This document shows positions 8,199-16,880 of a stretch of DNA of 64,000 bases, piece by piece (within the stretch, counting starts at the first letter, position 1; each line of letters starts with the position of its first letter). The position numbers and the translations under genes are program-made. Origin of the DNA: Bin75 sp965212135. GTDB taxonomy: Bacteria; Nitrospirota; Nitrospiria; Nitrospirales; UBA8639. The notes below the pieces were generated by a model. It saw only the letters and a list, made by a program, of their open reading frames with translations. It did no database searches and had not been told where the DNA came from. Location of the stretch: contig OZ243044.1 of NCBI GenBank assembly GCA_965212135.1, positions 930,001 through 994,000 of the forward strand, read 5' to 3'.

Positions 8199-9032
8199 TC
8201 ATTTATCCAAATCTAGCCGAGGAAGTATAAGGCCCAACGGATGGCGAAGCAGTTCCTGAGCCAGCATGAAATGGTCCGTCGAGGATAAATTTTTTCCCAT
8301 CTCATTCAGTTTGTATTCAATGGCACGATACCATTTTTTGTCCTTGCCATCGTCGCTTTTAGCATCTTTCATTTGTCGCAAAACTTCGGCAACGGCGGAA
8401 AAATAAACAAACATGGCTGTGGGCTTTGATTCATGGGAATGTCGCATGTGATCAAATCGTTCTTTATCGCGCGGGTGCATTTGGATTTTCACCTTGTCAC
8501 CCTCAGTATCTACCGCAAACATTCCGGCGGTAATGGAATCAATAGCAACAAGATCAAATACCGAATGTAGTGGCGCGACACATTCGGTATCCCAATAGTA
8601 GATTTCCGTATCAGCGGTGGCCAGCACATCACCAGGCACTAGGTTGAAAGATGCATCATCACCGAATTCCTTATTAAAGTTACGGCTGGAATAGTTCTGA
8701 ATAGCTTTCGTGCAAACGACAAAGGCATTTACCTCCACCCGACGATAGAGTTCGCCTTTTTTCAACGAGAATTTTCCCTCTTTTTCGTCTACAGAAAAGA
8801 CACGTCGCATGAGAGTTGTCGGACAATAAATCTCTATAACGTAAGTCGCCTGCCTGCCTTTAAGAAGTTTAATAATACACTCCTCGTTGATCACAAAACT
8901 AAACGACAGCACAGGGGCATCATCCTTGCCCACAGAAAAATCTCGCATCGCCTGAAACTCCCGACGAACATAATCATCGGCATTTTTCCAGAGGACAGGG
9001 TGAGGGAAAGTCTTATTTGGAAGTAGTTTCAT
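8199..9032 (-). CDS. Unrecognised protein of the methyltransferase/GHKL operon
   Basis: The product is 277 residues from the ATG at 9032, which has GAGAAGG nine bases upstream; the frame also opens further up at 9065. It begins MKLLPNKTFPHPVLW and has a run of short beta-like segments in the first half (for example YVIEIYCPTTLMRRVF and YRRVEVNAFVVCTKAI), then a GDVLATADTEIYYWD segment and a more helical C-terminus. I do not recognise the family. It overlaps the GHKL gene by 20 bases and is one base from the next gene, so it must be made together with them. A role as DNA-binding or effector subunit of the system is a guess from position only. Confidence 0.8.
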   Translation of the reverse strand: MKLLPNKTFPHPVLWKNADDYVRREFQAMRDFSVGKDDAPVLSFSFVINEECIIKLLKGRQATYVIEIYCPTTLMRRVFSVDEKEGKFSLKKGELYRRVEVNAFVVCTKAIQNYSSRNFNKEFGDDASFNLVPGDVLATADTEIYYWDTECVAPLHSVFDLVAIDSITAGMFAVDTEGDKVKIQMHPRDKERFDHMRHSHESKPTAMFVYFSAVAEVLRQMKDAKSDDGKDKKWYRAIEYKLNEMGKNLSSTDHFMLAQELLRHPLGLILPRLDLDK

Positions 9033-10905
9033 CGCTGGAACCCTTCTCGCTTTTCTCAACGGCATGGACCACGATGGAATCGCTCACGGGATTCTTAAGG
9101 GTTACCTGTAACGAGACGCGTACGTTCTTCTTGGCCTTGACAGAAATTGCATCACCCTTTAATCCCTTGGCTTCGGCAATAGAAATTTTTTCCGGGCGTC
9201 CATCATCACCCATGATGGCAAGTGAAATCTCAATATCACCACTTTTCATAGGCGTGAAATACACCGTTTGTTTTTTGCCTTCGGGTGTAGCGAAAACAAC
9301 ACGCACGTTCTTTATTTCCACAGATTTCGAGAATGTACGCGAACCGGTTCCACCGCTCCCATCGCCTTCACCGGGGCCATTGCCATCGCCGTTTCCACCT
9401 TCGCCACCTTCATCGCCTACACCGCCTTCGCCGTCATCATCGTCTTCTGTGGTGTCGACTCTAGGCTTGTGGCGTTTTAACGGTTTCGGGGAATACAGCG
9501 GGCGTCCCTCAATATCTCTTTCGCCTTCGTCGCCTGGAATGGTTTCTGCGGGGTTGATGTCTGGAAAAAATTCACTCAACTCGTCGATCTGTGTAACCTC
9601 AGCTTCTTCAGGTTTCGCCAACATATCCACACTCGATCGAACCCACTCAACGAGTTCCTTTAGTGCTTTTTTACACTGGCTACGCTGAGCAGGATTGGTG
9701 GGACGATCCGGTTCAAAAGCATTGTGTTGCGGATTCTCCATGTCACGCAATAGGCTGTTTCCCTTTTCACTATCACACATAAAAACACCGGCAAAATCTA
9801 CACGTCCAGTCCACCGTTTTAGTCCCACCTGATCGTCAGTTATGAGCATTCCTGTTTTTCGCAACAAAGCAACTCGTTTTGGCAACCCCTCTTCCACTAG
9901 AACCCATATTTTGCAGTGTCCTAAGAGTGTGAGTTCAGCTTCTCTGGGTGAAGCTTCGGATTGTATCGACCGATAATAATTACAGGAATTTTGTACTTTT
10001 TCCGAATCAATTTCTGAATCTCTAACTTCCTCTAGGCATTTGCCTAAGGACTCTTGATCAATCAATTCAATATCCCTTTTTTCGTCCTGAACTAATACTT
10101 CCAATTTTTTCTGAGAAATAGCACAGAAAAAATTAGACACCACTGTAGCCATAATTTTTTTTCGCCATTGATGTTCAACGACAAATCCTGGGATAAACAC
10201 GACGCATCCCTGTTCCTTCGGTTTCAAAATTTTTGGAATGTCACCAGGAGCATTGCCTTCAATCGGCATACACCCATCGGACTCGCCATAAAACCCGGTC
10301 GCTTGCGTGTATTCACTATCGCTGATGGCATGTGACATCAAAATGGACTTTCCCTGTGCGCGATATACCGGTTTATCACCGTCTTTGTAGAAAGTTGAGT
10401 AGAAAACCGTACGCAACAAAGAAACGGTGAGCGGTGCATTCTTTCCGATTCCGAAAGAGCCCCCTGCCGTTTTGCTCTTATCTGAACTGACGCCACGCCC
10501 CTTGGTGATTGCGTGCCACTCTCCTTCACGCTTGCGATAGTTTCCGCGCAATCCAGTCGTCCCACAATCAGAAACCTTAAGGCACGAAATCTCCTGCTTT
10601 CGCAATTCCTTTATGGCATTTTCAAAAAACACCCTTGCTTTGTCATCCTTACTCTCTTCCTGACACCGCTTCATCGTTTCCAGCAGTTTGTCTGCTCCCG
10701 GAAAGTCTTTCCGCGAAATTTTAACAAGGTCAAATTCCACGGTGACCTTGCTTTCATCATCATCAACCACGGCATCCAGGGAATTTTGGATAATTTCCCG
10801 TGCCAGCCCGTCATAGCGGGCACCGGTATACGTTTCAATGCCAGCGTCATTGAAACCGTCATAAGTGCCTCCATTGCTTGAAGGAAAAACCCAGTCAACG
10901 CTCAT
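9013..10905 (-). CDS. MutL/MORC-like GHKL ATPase of a methyltransferase-linked conflict system
   Basis: The 630-residue product starts at the ATG at 10905, which overlaps the stop of the methyltransferase gene as ATGA. The ATPase motifs are all present: REIIQNSLDA at 36-45 (Asn binds Mg-ATP), D113-x-G with GTTG following, and GGSFGIGKNA at 148-157 forming the lid. ALLRKTGML near 346-354 resembles the transducer domain of MutL-type proteins. Residues 485-523 are an almost pure Asp/Glu/Gly linker, followed by a beta-rich C-terminal domain (525-615) of unknown type. GHKL ATPases of the MutL/MORC kind are known from restriction-modification loci, where they are thought to act as ATP-gated DNA clamps. 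No nuclease motif is seen here. Confidence 0.85.
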   Translation of the reverse strand: MSVDWVFPSSNGGTYDGFNDAGIETYTGARYDGLAREIIQNSLDAVVDDDESKVTVEFDLVKISRKDFPGADKLLETMKRCQEESKDDKARVFFENAIKELRKQEISCLKVSDCGTTGLRGNYRKREGEWHAITKGRGVSSDKSKTAGGSFGIGKNAPLTVSLLRTVFYSTFYKDGDKPVYRAQGKSILMSHAISDSEYTQATGFYGESDGCMPIEGNAPGDIPKILKPKEQGCVVFIPGFVVEHQWRKKIMATVVSNFFCAISQKKLEVLVQDEKRDIELIDQESLGKCLEEVRDSEIDSEKVQNSCNYYRSIQSEASPREAELTLLGHCKIWVLVEEGLPKRVALLRKTGMLITDDQVGLKRWTGRVDFAGVFMCDSEKGNSLLRDMENPQHNAFEPDRPTNPAQRSQCKKALKELVEWVRSSVDMLAKPEEAEVTQIDELSEFFPDINPAETIPGDEGERDIEGRPLYSPKPLKRHKPRVDTTEDDDDGEGGVGDEGGEGGNGDGNGPGEGDGSGGTGSRTFSKSVEIKNVRVVFATPEGKKQTVYFTPMKSGDIEISLAIMGDDGRPEKISIAEAKGLKGDAISVKAKKNVRVSLQVTLKNPVSDSIVVHAVEKSEKGSSDETTSK

Positions 10906-11942
10906 GCGACAATCCTTTTCAAGCAACGTGACTTAGATTTGTAAAAGCGCAAACATGCCTCTGCCAATTGTTTAGCAACCGGCAACGATACAGCGTTGCC
11001 GATTTGTCGGTAACATTCTTTGTCGGCAACTTCTGGATGAAAAATAAATCCCTCAAACCCTTGCAACGCAACGCATTCTGCGACAGTCAAACGACGAATC
11101 CCCCAGCGGTCTCGGATAAACGGAACGTTGTGACCACCGCCCCCCATGTTCGCAGTCAGCGTCGGACACTTAGCGGGGTATTCTCGCACATAGTAACGGC
11201 GAAGTTGGTAAATACTTTTTGCGTCGCCTTTCTTCATTTGTGCGACGATGACTTTGTAATAGCGATTATCTGGCGACAGGTAGTCACTTGGCCTTGCCTT
11301 CTTTCCACGTTTGACAAAATTCGCCAGTGGACGAAGTTTTACCTCAGCTTCGGGAAAAGCTAAGTCGTTGCAGTAAAAGGCATCGGTACTCGCGGCAACC
11401 ATGAATAGACGCTCTCTGCCCTGTGGCAAGCCCGTGATCTTGTCAGTTTTGAGAATTCGACAGTTGGCCTTGCTGAACCAGTAACCTGCCTGTTGTATCC
11501 GTGCGATGATGGTCTGTAACCATTTGCCACCGTCGCCATGCGCCAAATGCGGGACATTTTCCAGCAGGATGATTTTCGGCTTGCGTTCGCCAAACTCACT
11601 GATTAAACGGATGATCTCGAAAAACAAATTTCCACGCTCATCGTCGAAACCTTGTTTGCTCCCAGCATGAGAAAAACTTTGGCATGGAAAGCCAGCGGTC
11701 AGAATGTCCACGGGAGACAAATTGTCCTTCTTAACGGATAACTTGCAAATATCTTTTTCCACCATTCGAACTTTTTGATAATTTGCCCGAAAAGTACGAA
11801 CGGCGCTTTCGTCTTTTTCGTTTGCCCATAACGTCTGAATACCAGCCTTTTGCAGACCACCACAAAAACCTCCTAGGCCCGCAAACAGACAACCGGCGGT
11901 TATGGCACGCTTTTGTACCGCTTGCTTGTTTCGACGGGGCAT
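10902..11942 (-). CDS. dcm: DNA (cytosine-5) methyltransferase, Dcm family
   Basis: Transfers a methyl group from S-adenosylmethionine to C5 of cytosine in a short target site. The 346-residue product has the ordered family motifs: FAGLGGF (motif I), GFPCQSFSHAG (motif IV, with the catalytic Cys), LLENVP (motif VI), QGRERLFMVA (motif VIII) and RQIGNAVSLP (motif X). The target-recognition region lies between about residues 200 and 285; its target cannot be read off. It is the first gene of a four-gene minus-strand operon and starts 51 bases after the 3' end of tRNA-Lys. No restriction endonuclease gene is adjacent. The base composition is more AT-rich than the core genes. Confidence 0.95.
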   Translation of the reverse strand: MPRRNKQAVQKRAITAGCLFAGLGGFCGGLQKAGIQTLWANEKDESAVRTFRANYQKVRMVEKDICKLSVKKDNLSPVDILTAGFPCQSFSHAGSKQGFDDERGNLFFEIIRLISEFGERKPKIILLENVPHLAHGDGGKWLQTIIARIQQAGYWFSKANCRILKTDKITGLPQGRERLFMVAASTDAFYCNDLAFPEAEVKLRPLANFVKRGKKARPSDYLSPDNRYYKVIVAQMKKGDAKSIYQLRRYYVREYPAKCPTLTANMGGGGHNVPFIRDRWGIRRLTVAECVALQGFEGFIFHPEVADKECYRQIGNAVSLPVAKQLAEACLRFYKSKSRCLKRIVA

Positions 11943-11993
11943 TTTCGTAGTAGCTGTTGTTTGATTTGTATTAACAAAGCAACTGGAAAAATA

Positions 11994-12069
11994 TGGTGGG
12001 TCGTACAGGGATCGAACCTGTGGCCCGCTGATTAAGAGTCAGCTGCTCTACCAGCTGAGCTAACGACCC
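11994..12069 (-). tRNA. tRNA-Lys (anticodon CTT)
   Basis: 76 nt with CCA encoded. Acceptor GGGTCGT pairs with ACGACCC, discriminator A; the anticodon arm is GCTGA, loop CTCTTAA, TCAGC, giving anticodon CTT. The T arm has GGTTCGATCC. It lies between tRNA-Arg and the island of 7445-11942. Confidence 0.97.
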
Positions 12070-12095
12070 ACACACACGGCAGGAGACAACATTCG

Positions 12096-12171
12096 TGGCG
12101 CGCCTGGCAGGATTTGAACCTGCGGCACCTGGCTCCGGAGGCCAGTGCTCTATCCACTGAGCTACAGGCGC
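12096..12171 (-). tRNA. tRNA-Arg (anticodon CCG)
   Basis: 76 nt with CCA encoded. Acceptor GCGCCTG pairs with CAGGCGC, discriminator G; anticodon stem CTGGC/GCCAG encloses loop CTCCGGA, anticodon CCG. It is 26 bases upstream of tRNA-Lys on the same strand, so they are probably one transcript. The 142 bases from here to the next gene hold nothing I recognise. Confidence 0.97.
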
Positions 12172-12313
12172 GTTCTATGTCAATGCTGATTCGGTTCACG
12201 ACTCAAACACCCGGCGATACTAGCAACTTTGAACAGCGCTTGTCCATGGACGGCATTCCGCGCAGCGGGGCGACGCGGGAATGGAGAGCGGCATAAGACA
12301 AAGCCGCCATCCG

Positions 12314-13210
12314 CTACTCGCAGGCCAGTGGTTCTTCGGAGGGATCCCCGGTGTCCTTGATGGCCAGCCAGCCTTGGTTCATCACGTTATCGGGTTCTTC
12401 CAGAACGGCTTCAAGCAGCAGCGCGGCGCCGTTGGGGGTCAGGCCGTTGGAGGGCGCGATAAACCGTTTGCGCGCCACGCGCCGTTCTTCGGGGTCGTCC
12501 GGTTCATAATAGCCGAGCAAGGCGCCGCCGGTATTGGACTGCGCCAGCAACCCCGTCCATTCCTCAATGAGGGCATCCGTCCATGGGCCAATGCCTTTGA
12601 CTTCGCGATGCTGTTCCAGCTTTGTCCAGATGTGCCATCCGACAAACACGGCCCAGGTTTCGTTTAATACTTCCCATGCGTCCTCTTTGGAAAGAAACCG
12701 CAGTTCCGTCTTGTCCCGACGCTGGCGAATAGGGGTGATGCGCACAAAACGATAGTGACAGCGCATTTGCTCACGGGCAAACGCCAGGACCAGTTTGGCC
12801 CGCGGACTCAACGCCTCGGGACCGGGGCCGTTGAACAGGTAATCCAGATAAGCATGCAGCAGTTCGTGATACAGGAGACTGACGTCATGGTGGGTCATGC
12901 GCTCGACGTCCATCAACGCCCCGCCGGCTTTATTAAACGACAGGCGCAGGTTCAAAATCATGAGATGCTCGGCGGGATGATATTCCGCGGCATAGGTCCG
13001 CAGGTCTTCAAACGCCACCGTGACAAACCCTGGATCAATTTCCTTGAGAAAGCCGGTCGGCAACCCCAGGGCCTCGGCCTGTTCTATGAGATTCGCCCAT
13101 GTTTTGACGGTCCGGTCGGCGCCCTGCGCGCCGTGGGCCAACGTGGTCATGCCCAGCGCAAGCCACAGGCACAGCAGTCCCGCGCGCCATGGCATGGTTC
13201 CCCGCGTCAC
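12314..13210 (-). CDS. Secreted zincin-like putative metallopeptidase
   Basis: The 298-residue product has a signal peptide (hydrophobic residues about 10-24, then AHGAQGA). Residues LLYHELLHAYLDYLF contain HELLH, the HExxH zinc site of metallopeptidases; further on NETWAVFVGW offers a Glu that could be the third zinc ligand of a gluzincin. I know no named family for it. The GTG start overlaps the TGA of the helicase gene as GTGA, so the two are co-translated, an odd pairing for a periplasmic protein. An ATG five codons in would also serve as start. Substrate unknown. Confidence 0.7.
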   Translation of the reverse strand: MTRGTMPWRAGLLCLWLALGMTTLAHGAQGADRTVKTWANLIEQAEALGLPTGFLKEIDPGFVTVAFEDLRTYAAEYHPAEHLMILNLRLSFNKAGGALMDVERMTHHDVSLLYHELLHAYLDYLFNGPGPEALSPRAKLVLAFAREQMRCHYRFVRITPIRQRRDKTELRFLSKEDAWEVLNETWAVFVGWHIWTKLEQHREVKGIGPWTDALIEEWTGLLAQSNTGGALLGYYEPDDPEERRVARKRFIAPSNGLTPNGAALLLEAVLEEPDNVMNQGWLAIKDTGDPSEEPLACE

Positions 13211-15237
13211 GGCCGCTCCCCTCTCCAGCGCTCACCTTCTTCCACCACGCTCACCGCCTCAACCAGGGAAGCGGGCACGTCATCGAGAAACCGGGATGGC
13301 TTTGAGAGCACGGACCCCGTGACTTTGTCATAGACCTGGACGGGAAACGTCAGGTGGAGCAGCCGTTTGGCCCGTGTCACCGCGACGTACAGTAGCCGCC
13401 GTTCTTCTTCGAGTTCTTCTTCGGTCAGGAACGCATAGGAGGACGGGAAGCGTCCGTCCACCAGCCACAGCACGAAGACGCACCGCCATTCAAGCCCTTT
13501 TGCGGAATGGATGGTGGACAACACGAGCCGTTCATCATCACGGTCCGGCGCCGCGATATCCGCCATGCTCGCATCGGGGGGGTCAAGGGTCAGGTCGGCA
13601 AGAAACGTCGCCAGGTCCGCATAGCGCTCCGCCATGACCATGAGATGCTCCATGTCCCGTATGCGTTTGGGATAATCATCGTACTGCTCCTTGAGGATGG
13701 GGTAATAGTATTCCAGGAGACGCTGGATTTGATCGGGCGGCGATGCGTCCTCCGCGCGGCCAACGGCTCCCAGCGCCTCGGCGAGCTGGCACAGACCCAA
13801 CGCCGCCCGCCCGCTCCCCCGCCGCAGCACGTCATACGGCGCCTCGGCGGTCACGAGTTGGGCAATCAGGTCTCTCGCCCGTTTCTGACCCACGCCCTCA
13901 ACCAACTGCAATGAACGGTTCCAACTGACGGTGTCCAGCGGGTTATGCACGATACGCACGTGCGCCAGCAGGTCCTTGACGTGCGCGGTGTCAAGAAATT
14001 TGAATCCCCCCCGTTTGAGAAACGGGATGCCCCGTCTGGACAACTCGACTTCCAGGTCAAAGGCGTGAAAGCTGGAGCGAAACAGGACCACCATGTCCTC
14101 CAGGGGGATGCCTTCCTCGCGCAACTCCAGGATTTTCTGCACGACAAACCGGGACTGTGAATGTTCTCCGACCGTCTGGACCAGGGCCGGTCGCTCACCC
14201 TCCCCTTTTTGCGTAAACAGCGTTTTGCTGTATTGTTCCACCGCTCCAGCAATGATGGCGTTGGCCAGCGCCAGGATGGATTGCGTGCTGCGATAATTTT
14301 CTTCCAGTTTGAAAATTCTGGTCCCGGGGAACAGCGCGGGAAAGTCCATAATGTTCCGAAACGTGGCGCCGCGAAAAGAGTAGATAGACTGCGAATCATC
14401 CCCGACGACCATCACGTTCTCATGCGTGGCCGCAATCTTTCTCACCACGTCCGCTTGCAGCCGGTTGGTGTCCTGATATTCATCAACCAACAGGTAGCGG
14501 CAGGTCTCGGAGATTGTCCGCCTGACCGGCTCGGCGACGGTCAGCAGTTCCCGAAGGCGGAGCAGCAGATCATCGTAGTCCACCAATTGCCGTTGGCGTT
14601 TGGTCGCTTCATAGGCTTCGTGCAACGTGGTCAGTTCGCCGAGATAGTCGCCAAAATGTCCGTACTCTTTCAGCAGCACGTCGTTGAGCGATTGCAACGT
14701 ATTGGACGCTTTGCTGAACATTTCGACAATCGTGCGTTTGCGCGGAAAGCGCTTGCCGGTCTCGCCGAGGCCGATTTGCGCGCGCACCAGGTTGACCAGG
14801 TCTTCGGAATCGCCGCGATCCAGAATCGTAAAGCCCGGTTCCAGGCCGATGGTGCGGCCGTAGCGACGGAGCAACGCGTTGGCCACGGAGTGAAACGTCC
14901 CTCCCGTCACCCGGCCGCTTTGCGGGCCGATCAGCAGGCTCACCCGTCCCAGCATCTCCTGCGCCGCTTTGCGGGTGAAGGTCAGCAGAAGAATCGAGGC
15001 CGGATCAACGCCCAGATCAATCAGCCTGGCCACACGATATACTAAAACCCGGGTTTTGCCGCTTCCGGCGCCGGCAATGACCAGGGCCGGGCCGTCAACG
15101 ACTTCGACCGCCGCGAGTTGCTGGGGATTTAATTCCTGTGCGTAGTCCCTGGACAGGGACTTGACCGGCGCATCCGTATCCGGCGGCTTGAGCACATAGA
15201 CTTTGGCATCGGAATGTGCGGAGTCCATCGGGGGCAT
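13207..15237 (-). CDS. UvrD/PcrA/Rep-family superfamily 1 DNA helicase
   Basis: ATP-driven 3'-to-5' DNA helicase used in repair and replication restart. The product is about 676 residues from the ATG at 15237 (another ATG at 15228). Motifs in order: LNPQQLAAVE (Q motif), AGAGSGKTRVL (Walker A), LLLTFTRKAAQEM (Ia), LLVDEYQDTNRLQ (II), VVGDDSQSIYSFRGA (III), LEENYRST (IV), STIHSAKGLEWRCVFV (V) and LYVAVTRAK (VI). The open frame reaches up to 15591 but that part overlaps the divergent gene at 15416 and has no family similarity, so I excluded it. uvrD, pcrA and rep cannot be told apart here. Confidence 0.93.
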   Translation of the reverse strand: MPPMDSAHSDAKVYVLKPPDTDAPVKSLSRDYAQELNPQQLAAVEVVDGPALVIAGAGSGKTRVLVYRVARLIDLGVDPASILLLTFTRKAAQEMLGRVSLLIGPQSGRVTGGTFHSVANALLRRYGRTIGLEPGFTILDRGDSEDLVNLVRAQIGLGETGKRFPRKRTIVEMFSKASNTLQSLNDVLLKEYGHFGDYLGELTTLHEAYEATKRQRQLVDYDDLLLRLRELLTVAEPVRRTISETCRYLLVDEYQDTNRLQADVVRKIAATHENVMVVGDDSQSIYSFRGATFRNIMDFPALFPGTRIFKLEENYRSTQSILALANAIIAGAVEQYSKTLFTQKGEGERPALVQTVGEHSQSRFVVQKILELREEGIPLEDMVVLFRSSFHAFDLEVELSRRGIPFLKRGGFKFLDTAHVKDLLAHVRIVHNPLDTVSWNRSLQLVEGVGQKRARDLIAQLVTAEAPYDVLRRGSGRAALGLCQLAEALGAVGRAEDASPPDQIQRLLEYYYPILKEQYDDYPKRIRDMEHLMVMAERYADLATFLADLTLDPPDASMADIAAPDRDDERLVLSTIHSAKGLEWRCVFVLWLVDGRFPSSYAFLTEEELEEERRLLYVAVTRAKRLLHLTFPVQVYDKVTGSVLSKPSRFLDDVPASLVEAVSVVEEGERWRGERP

Positions 15238-15415
15238 GAGAGACGGTGCGTTCGTGGGAATGGGCACTTGGGGCCGGACCCACTCCAGCCGTCGTGTATA
15301 ACACAGGGCATGGCCTCGTGCAATGACGGGCCTGGCGTGAACGCGTTCAACGGTCCGGGGAAGACTTGCGGAGCCCCGTTCCCATTTGGTTAGATAGGCG
15401 AACGTCGTTCCGGCC

Positions 15416-16255
15416 ATGAAACATTCCAACAAAGAGTACGAAACGATTCTCAAAAACCTGTCGGACACCATGCTGGACGTGTGCCGGGAATCCGTTGCCC
15501 TGATAAAGCGCAGCGACCAATCCGCCTCTATCACGCTCAACCAGCAGCAGGAATGGGACTTGTATCTGGAATTCCTGAAGGTCATGTTCAATCTGGCGGA
15601 CCGCGTGTCCGCGTTTTACATTCCCATCCAACAGCAGCCCGAATTCATGAATGGTCTTGAAGATCACGTCAGCGGTCAGCTCAAAACCCTGCTGGCGCCC
15701 TCGTTGAGCGCATCTCAAATTGACGAACAGGAAATTGTGTTGTCCGTTGGCCAGGCCGTGTCTGAAAGCCGCCAGGCCTATGAACGTTATAAATTTGTGT
15801 TTTCGGAAGACGGTAAAGAGCGAAACGCCTTTTTCCGGCACGCGAGCGAACGCGTGGCCGGCCGGGCCGGCGCGGCCAACAACCAGGCCATCATGTCAAC
15901 GGCCGTGCTCTGCATCAGCGCCGTCCTGCCGGCGTTGACCGCGCTCTTTGAAGGGAAAACCCCGGACCCCGCCGCAACGACGGCGCCCTCGGCTCATCCC
16001 GAAGCGGAGGACCCGGCCGCTACTTCCAGGCAGGTGATCAAATTGATCAGTGTCGTGGCCGCAATCTCCGGAGCGGGCGGGGAATTTGAAACCCGGTGGG
16101 GCCTGCTCCCCCAATTTCGACGAGACCTGACGTCTGACCAGATTGAGGCGCTCACCCGGCATATGAACCGCGTGGCTCAAATCGTCGGCGACCGTTTTGC
16201 CATCGCCTCCTCCAGGCTCCTGGGCCAATCAGACACCCCCGTCGGGAACGCCTGA
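15416..16255 (+). CDS. Unrecognised conserved-looking protein with hydrophobic segments
   Basis: The 279-residue product is helical and soluble-looking for its first 150 residues (for example NKEYETILKNLSDTMLDVC and WDLYLEFLKVMFNL), then has a hydrophobic stretch (about 158-178, STAVLCISAVLPALTALF), a Pro/Ala-rich linker and a second hydrophobic stretch near 205-220. I do not recognise it. It is divergent from the helicase gene and is followed by a small membrane-anchored protein 58 bases downstream, which may be in the same operon. Confidence 0.7.
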   Translation: MKHSNKEYETILKNLSDTMLDVCRESVALIKRSDQSASITLNQQQEWDLYLEFLKVMFNLADRVSAFYIPIQQQPEFMNGLEDHVSGQLKTLLAPSLSASQIDEQEIVLSVGQAVSESRQAYERYKFVFSEDGKERNAFFRHASERVAGRAGAANNQAIMSTAVLCISAVLPALTALFEGKTPDPAATTAPSAHPEAEDPAATSRQVIKLISVVAAISGAGGEFETRWGLLPQFRRDLTSDQIEALTRHMNRVAQIVGDRFAIASSRLLGQSDTPVGNA

Positions 16256-16313
16256 TGACCATCGCCGCGTCCTCATCCGAAACCACGCGCACCTGTCCGC
16301 GAATAGCGTCCCA

Positions 16314-16748
16314 ATGATGAAGCGAATCATACGAATGGTTCTGGTGCTCGGCATCGCCTTTGGGGCGGGGTATTACGCGGGGCAACGCTCCGCCGAGGAG
16401 GGCGGGCAGACGTTCCACACGATGTCGGAAGACGTGATGGGGCGGGCGGCCGCCCTGGGAAAGGGCGATCTGTCCCTTCAAAAAGAATTTCTGCAAGCCA
16501 AGGCGCGGTTTTTGGACGGCAAGGCCGAGATCTTAAACGGCAAGTATGAGGAGGCCATGGCCGCACTGAAGGAAACACTTCATCATTTACAAAAAACCGC
16601 CAGGATGAAGGGCGCCGAAACTTCGCGGGCGCTCCTTTCCGGCATCATGGCAAAGATCGAGCGGCTGCAGCAGGCCCTGGCGGACGGCCGGGAAATCCCG
16701 CCGGAAGACCTGCGTGAAGCTCAAGAAAATCTGGATTCACTGCTGTAG
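16314..16748 (+). CDS. Small membrane-anchored protein of unknown function
   Basis: From the ATG at 16314 the product is 144 residues with a membrane anchor right at the N-terminus (residues 6-22, IRMVLVLGIAFGAGYYAG), then a helical domain rich in Ala, Glu and Lys that looks like one or two TPR-like hairpins (FLDGKAEILNGKYEEAMAALKETLHHL). The longer frame from 16197 overlaps the previous gene and was rejected. It faces the HEAT-repeat gene tail to tail. No family recognised. Confidence 0.7.
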   Translation: MMKRIIRMVLVLGIAFGAGYYAGQRSAEEGGQTFHTMSEDVMGRAAALGKGDLSLQKEFLQAKARFLDGKAEILNGKYEEAMAALKETLHHLQKTARMKGAETSRALLSGIMAKIERLQQALADGREIPPEDLREAQENLDSLL

Positions 16749-16880
16749 CGTGATGGGCGGTCGGCAGAATGCCGCACAAGGACGTTCGGGCGGCTCGGCG
16801 GCCCAAGGATAAAACGAACATGACGATGGCAGAGGGTTCCAACTTCGCGAGGGACTCCGGCGGTCCTGTTCGGCGTCCCG

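Noticed and set aside
11994..12069. tRNA-Lys as the attachment site of the island
   Set aside because: I looked for a second copy of the tRNA 3' end at the far border and elsewhere in the island and saw none, and there is no integrase gene. The tRNA remains only a possible border.
15238..15591. N-terminal extension of the helicase frame by about 118 codons
   Set aside because: It overlaps the divergent gene at 15416 and has no similarity to helicases; the family N-terminus begins soon after the ATG at 15237.
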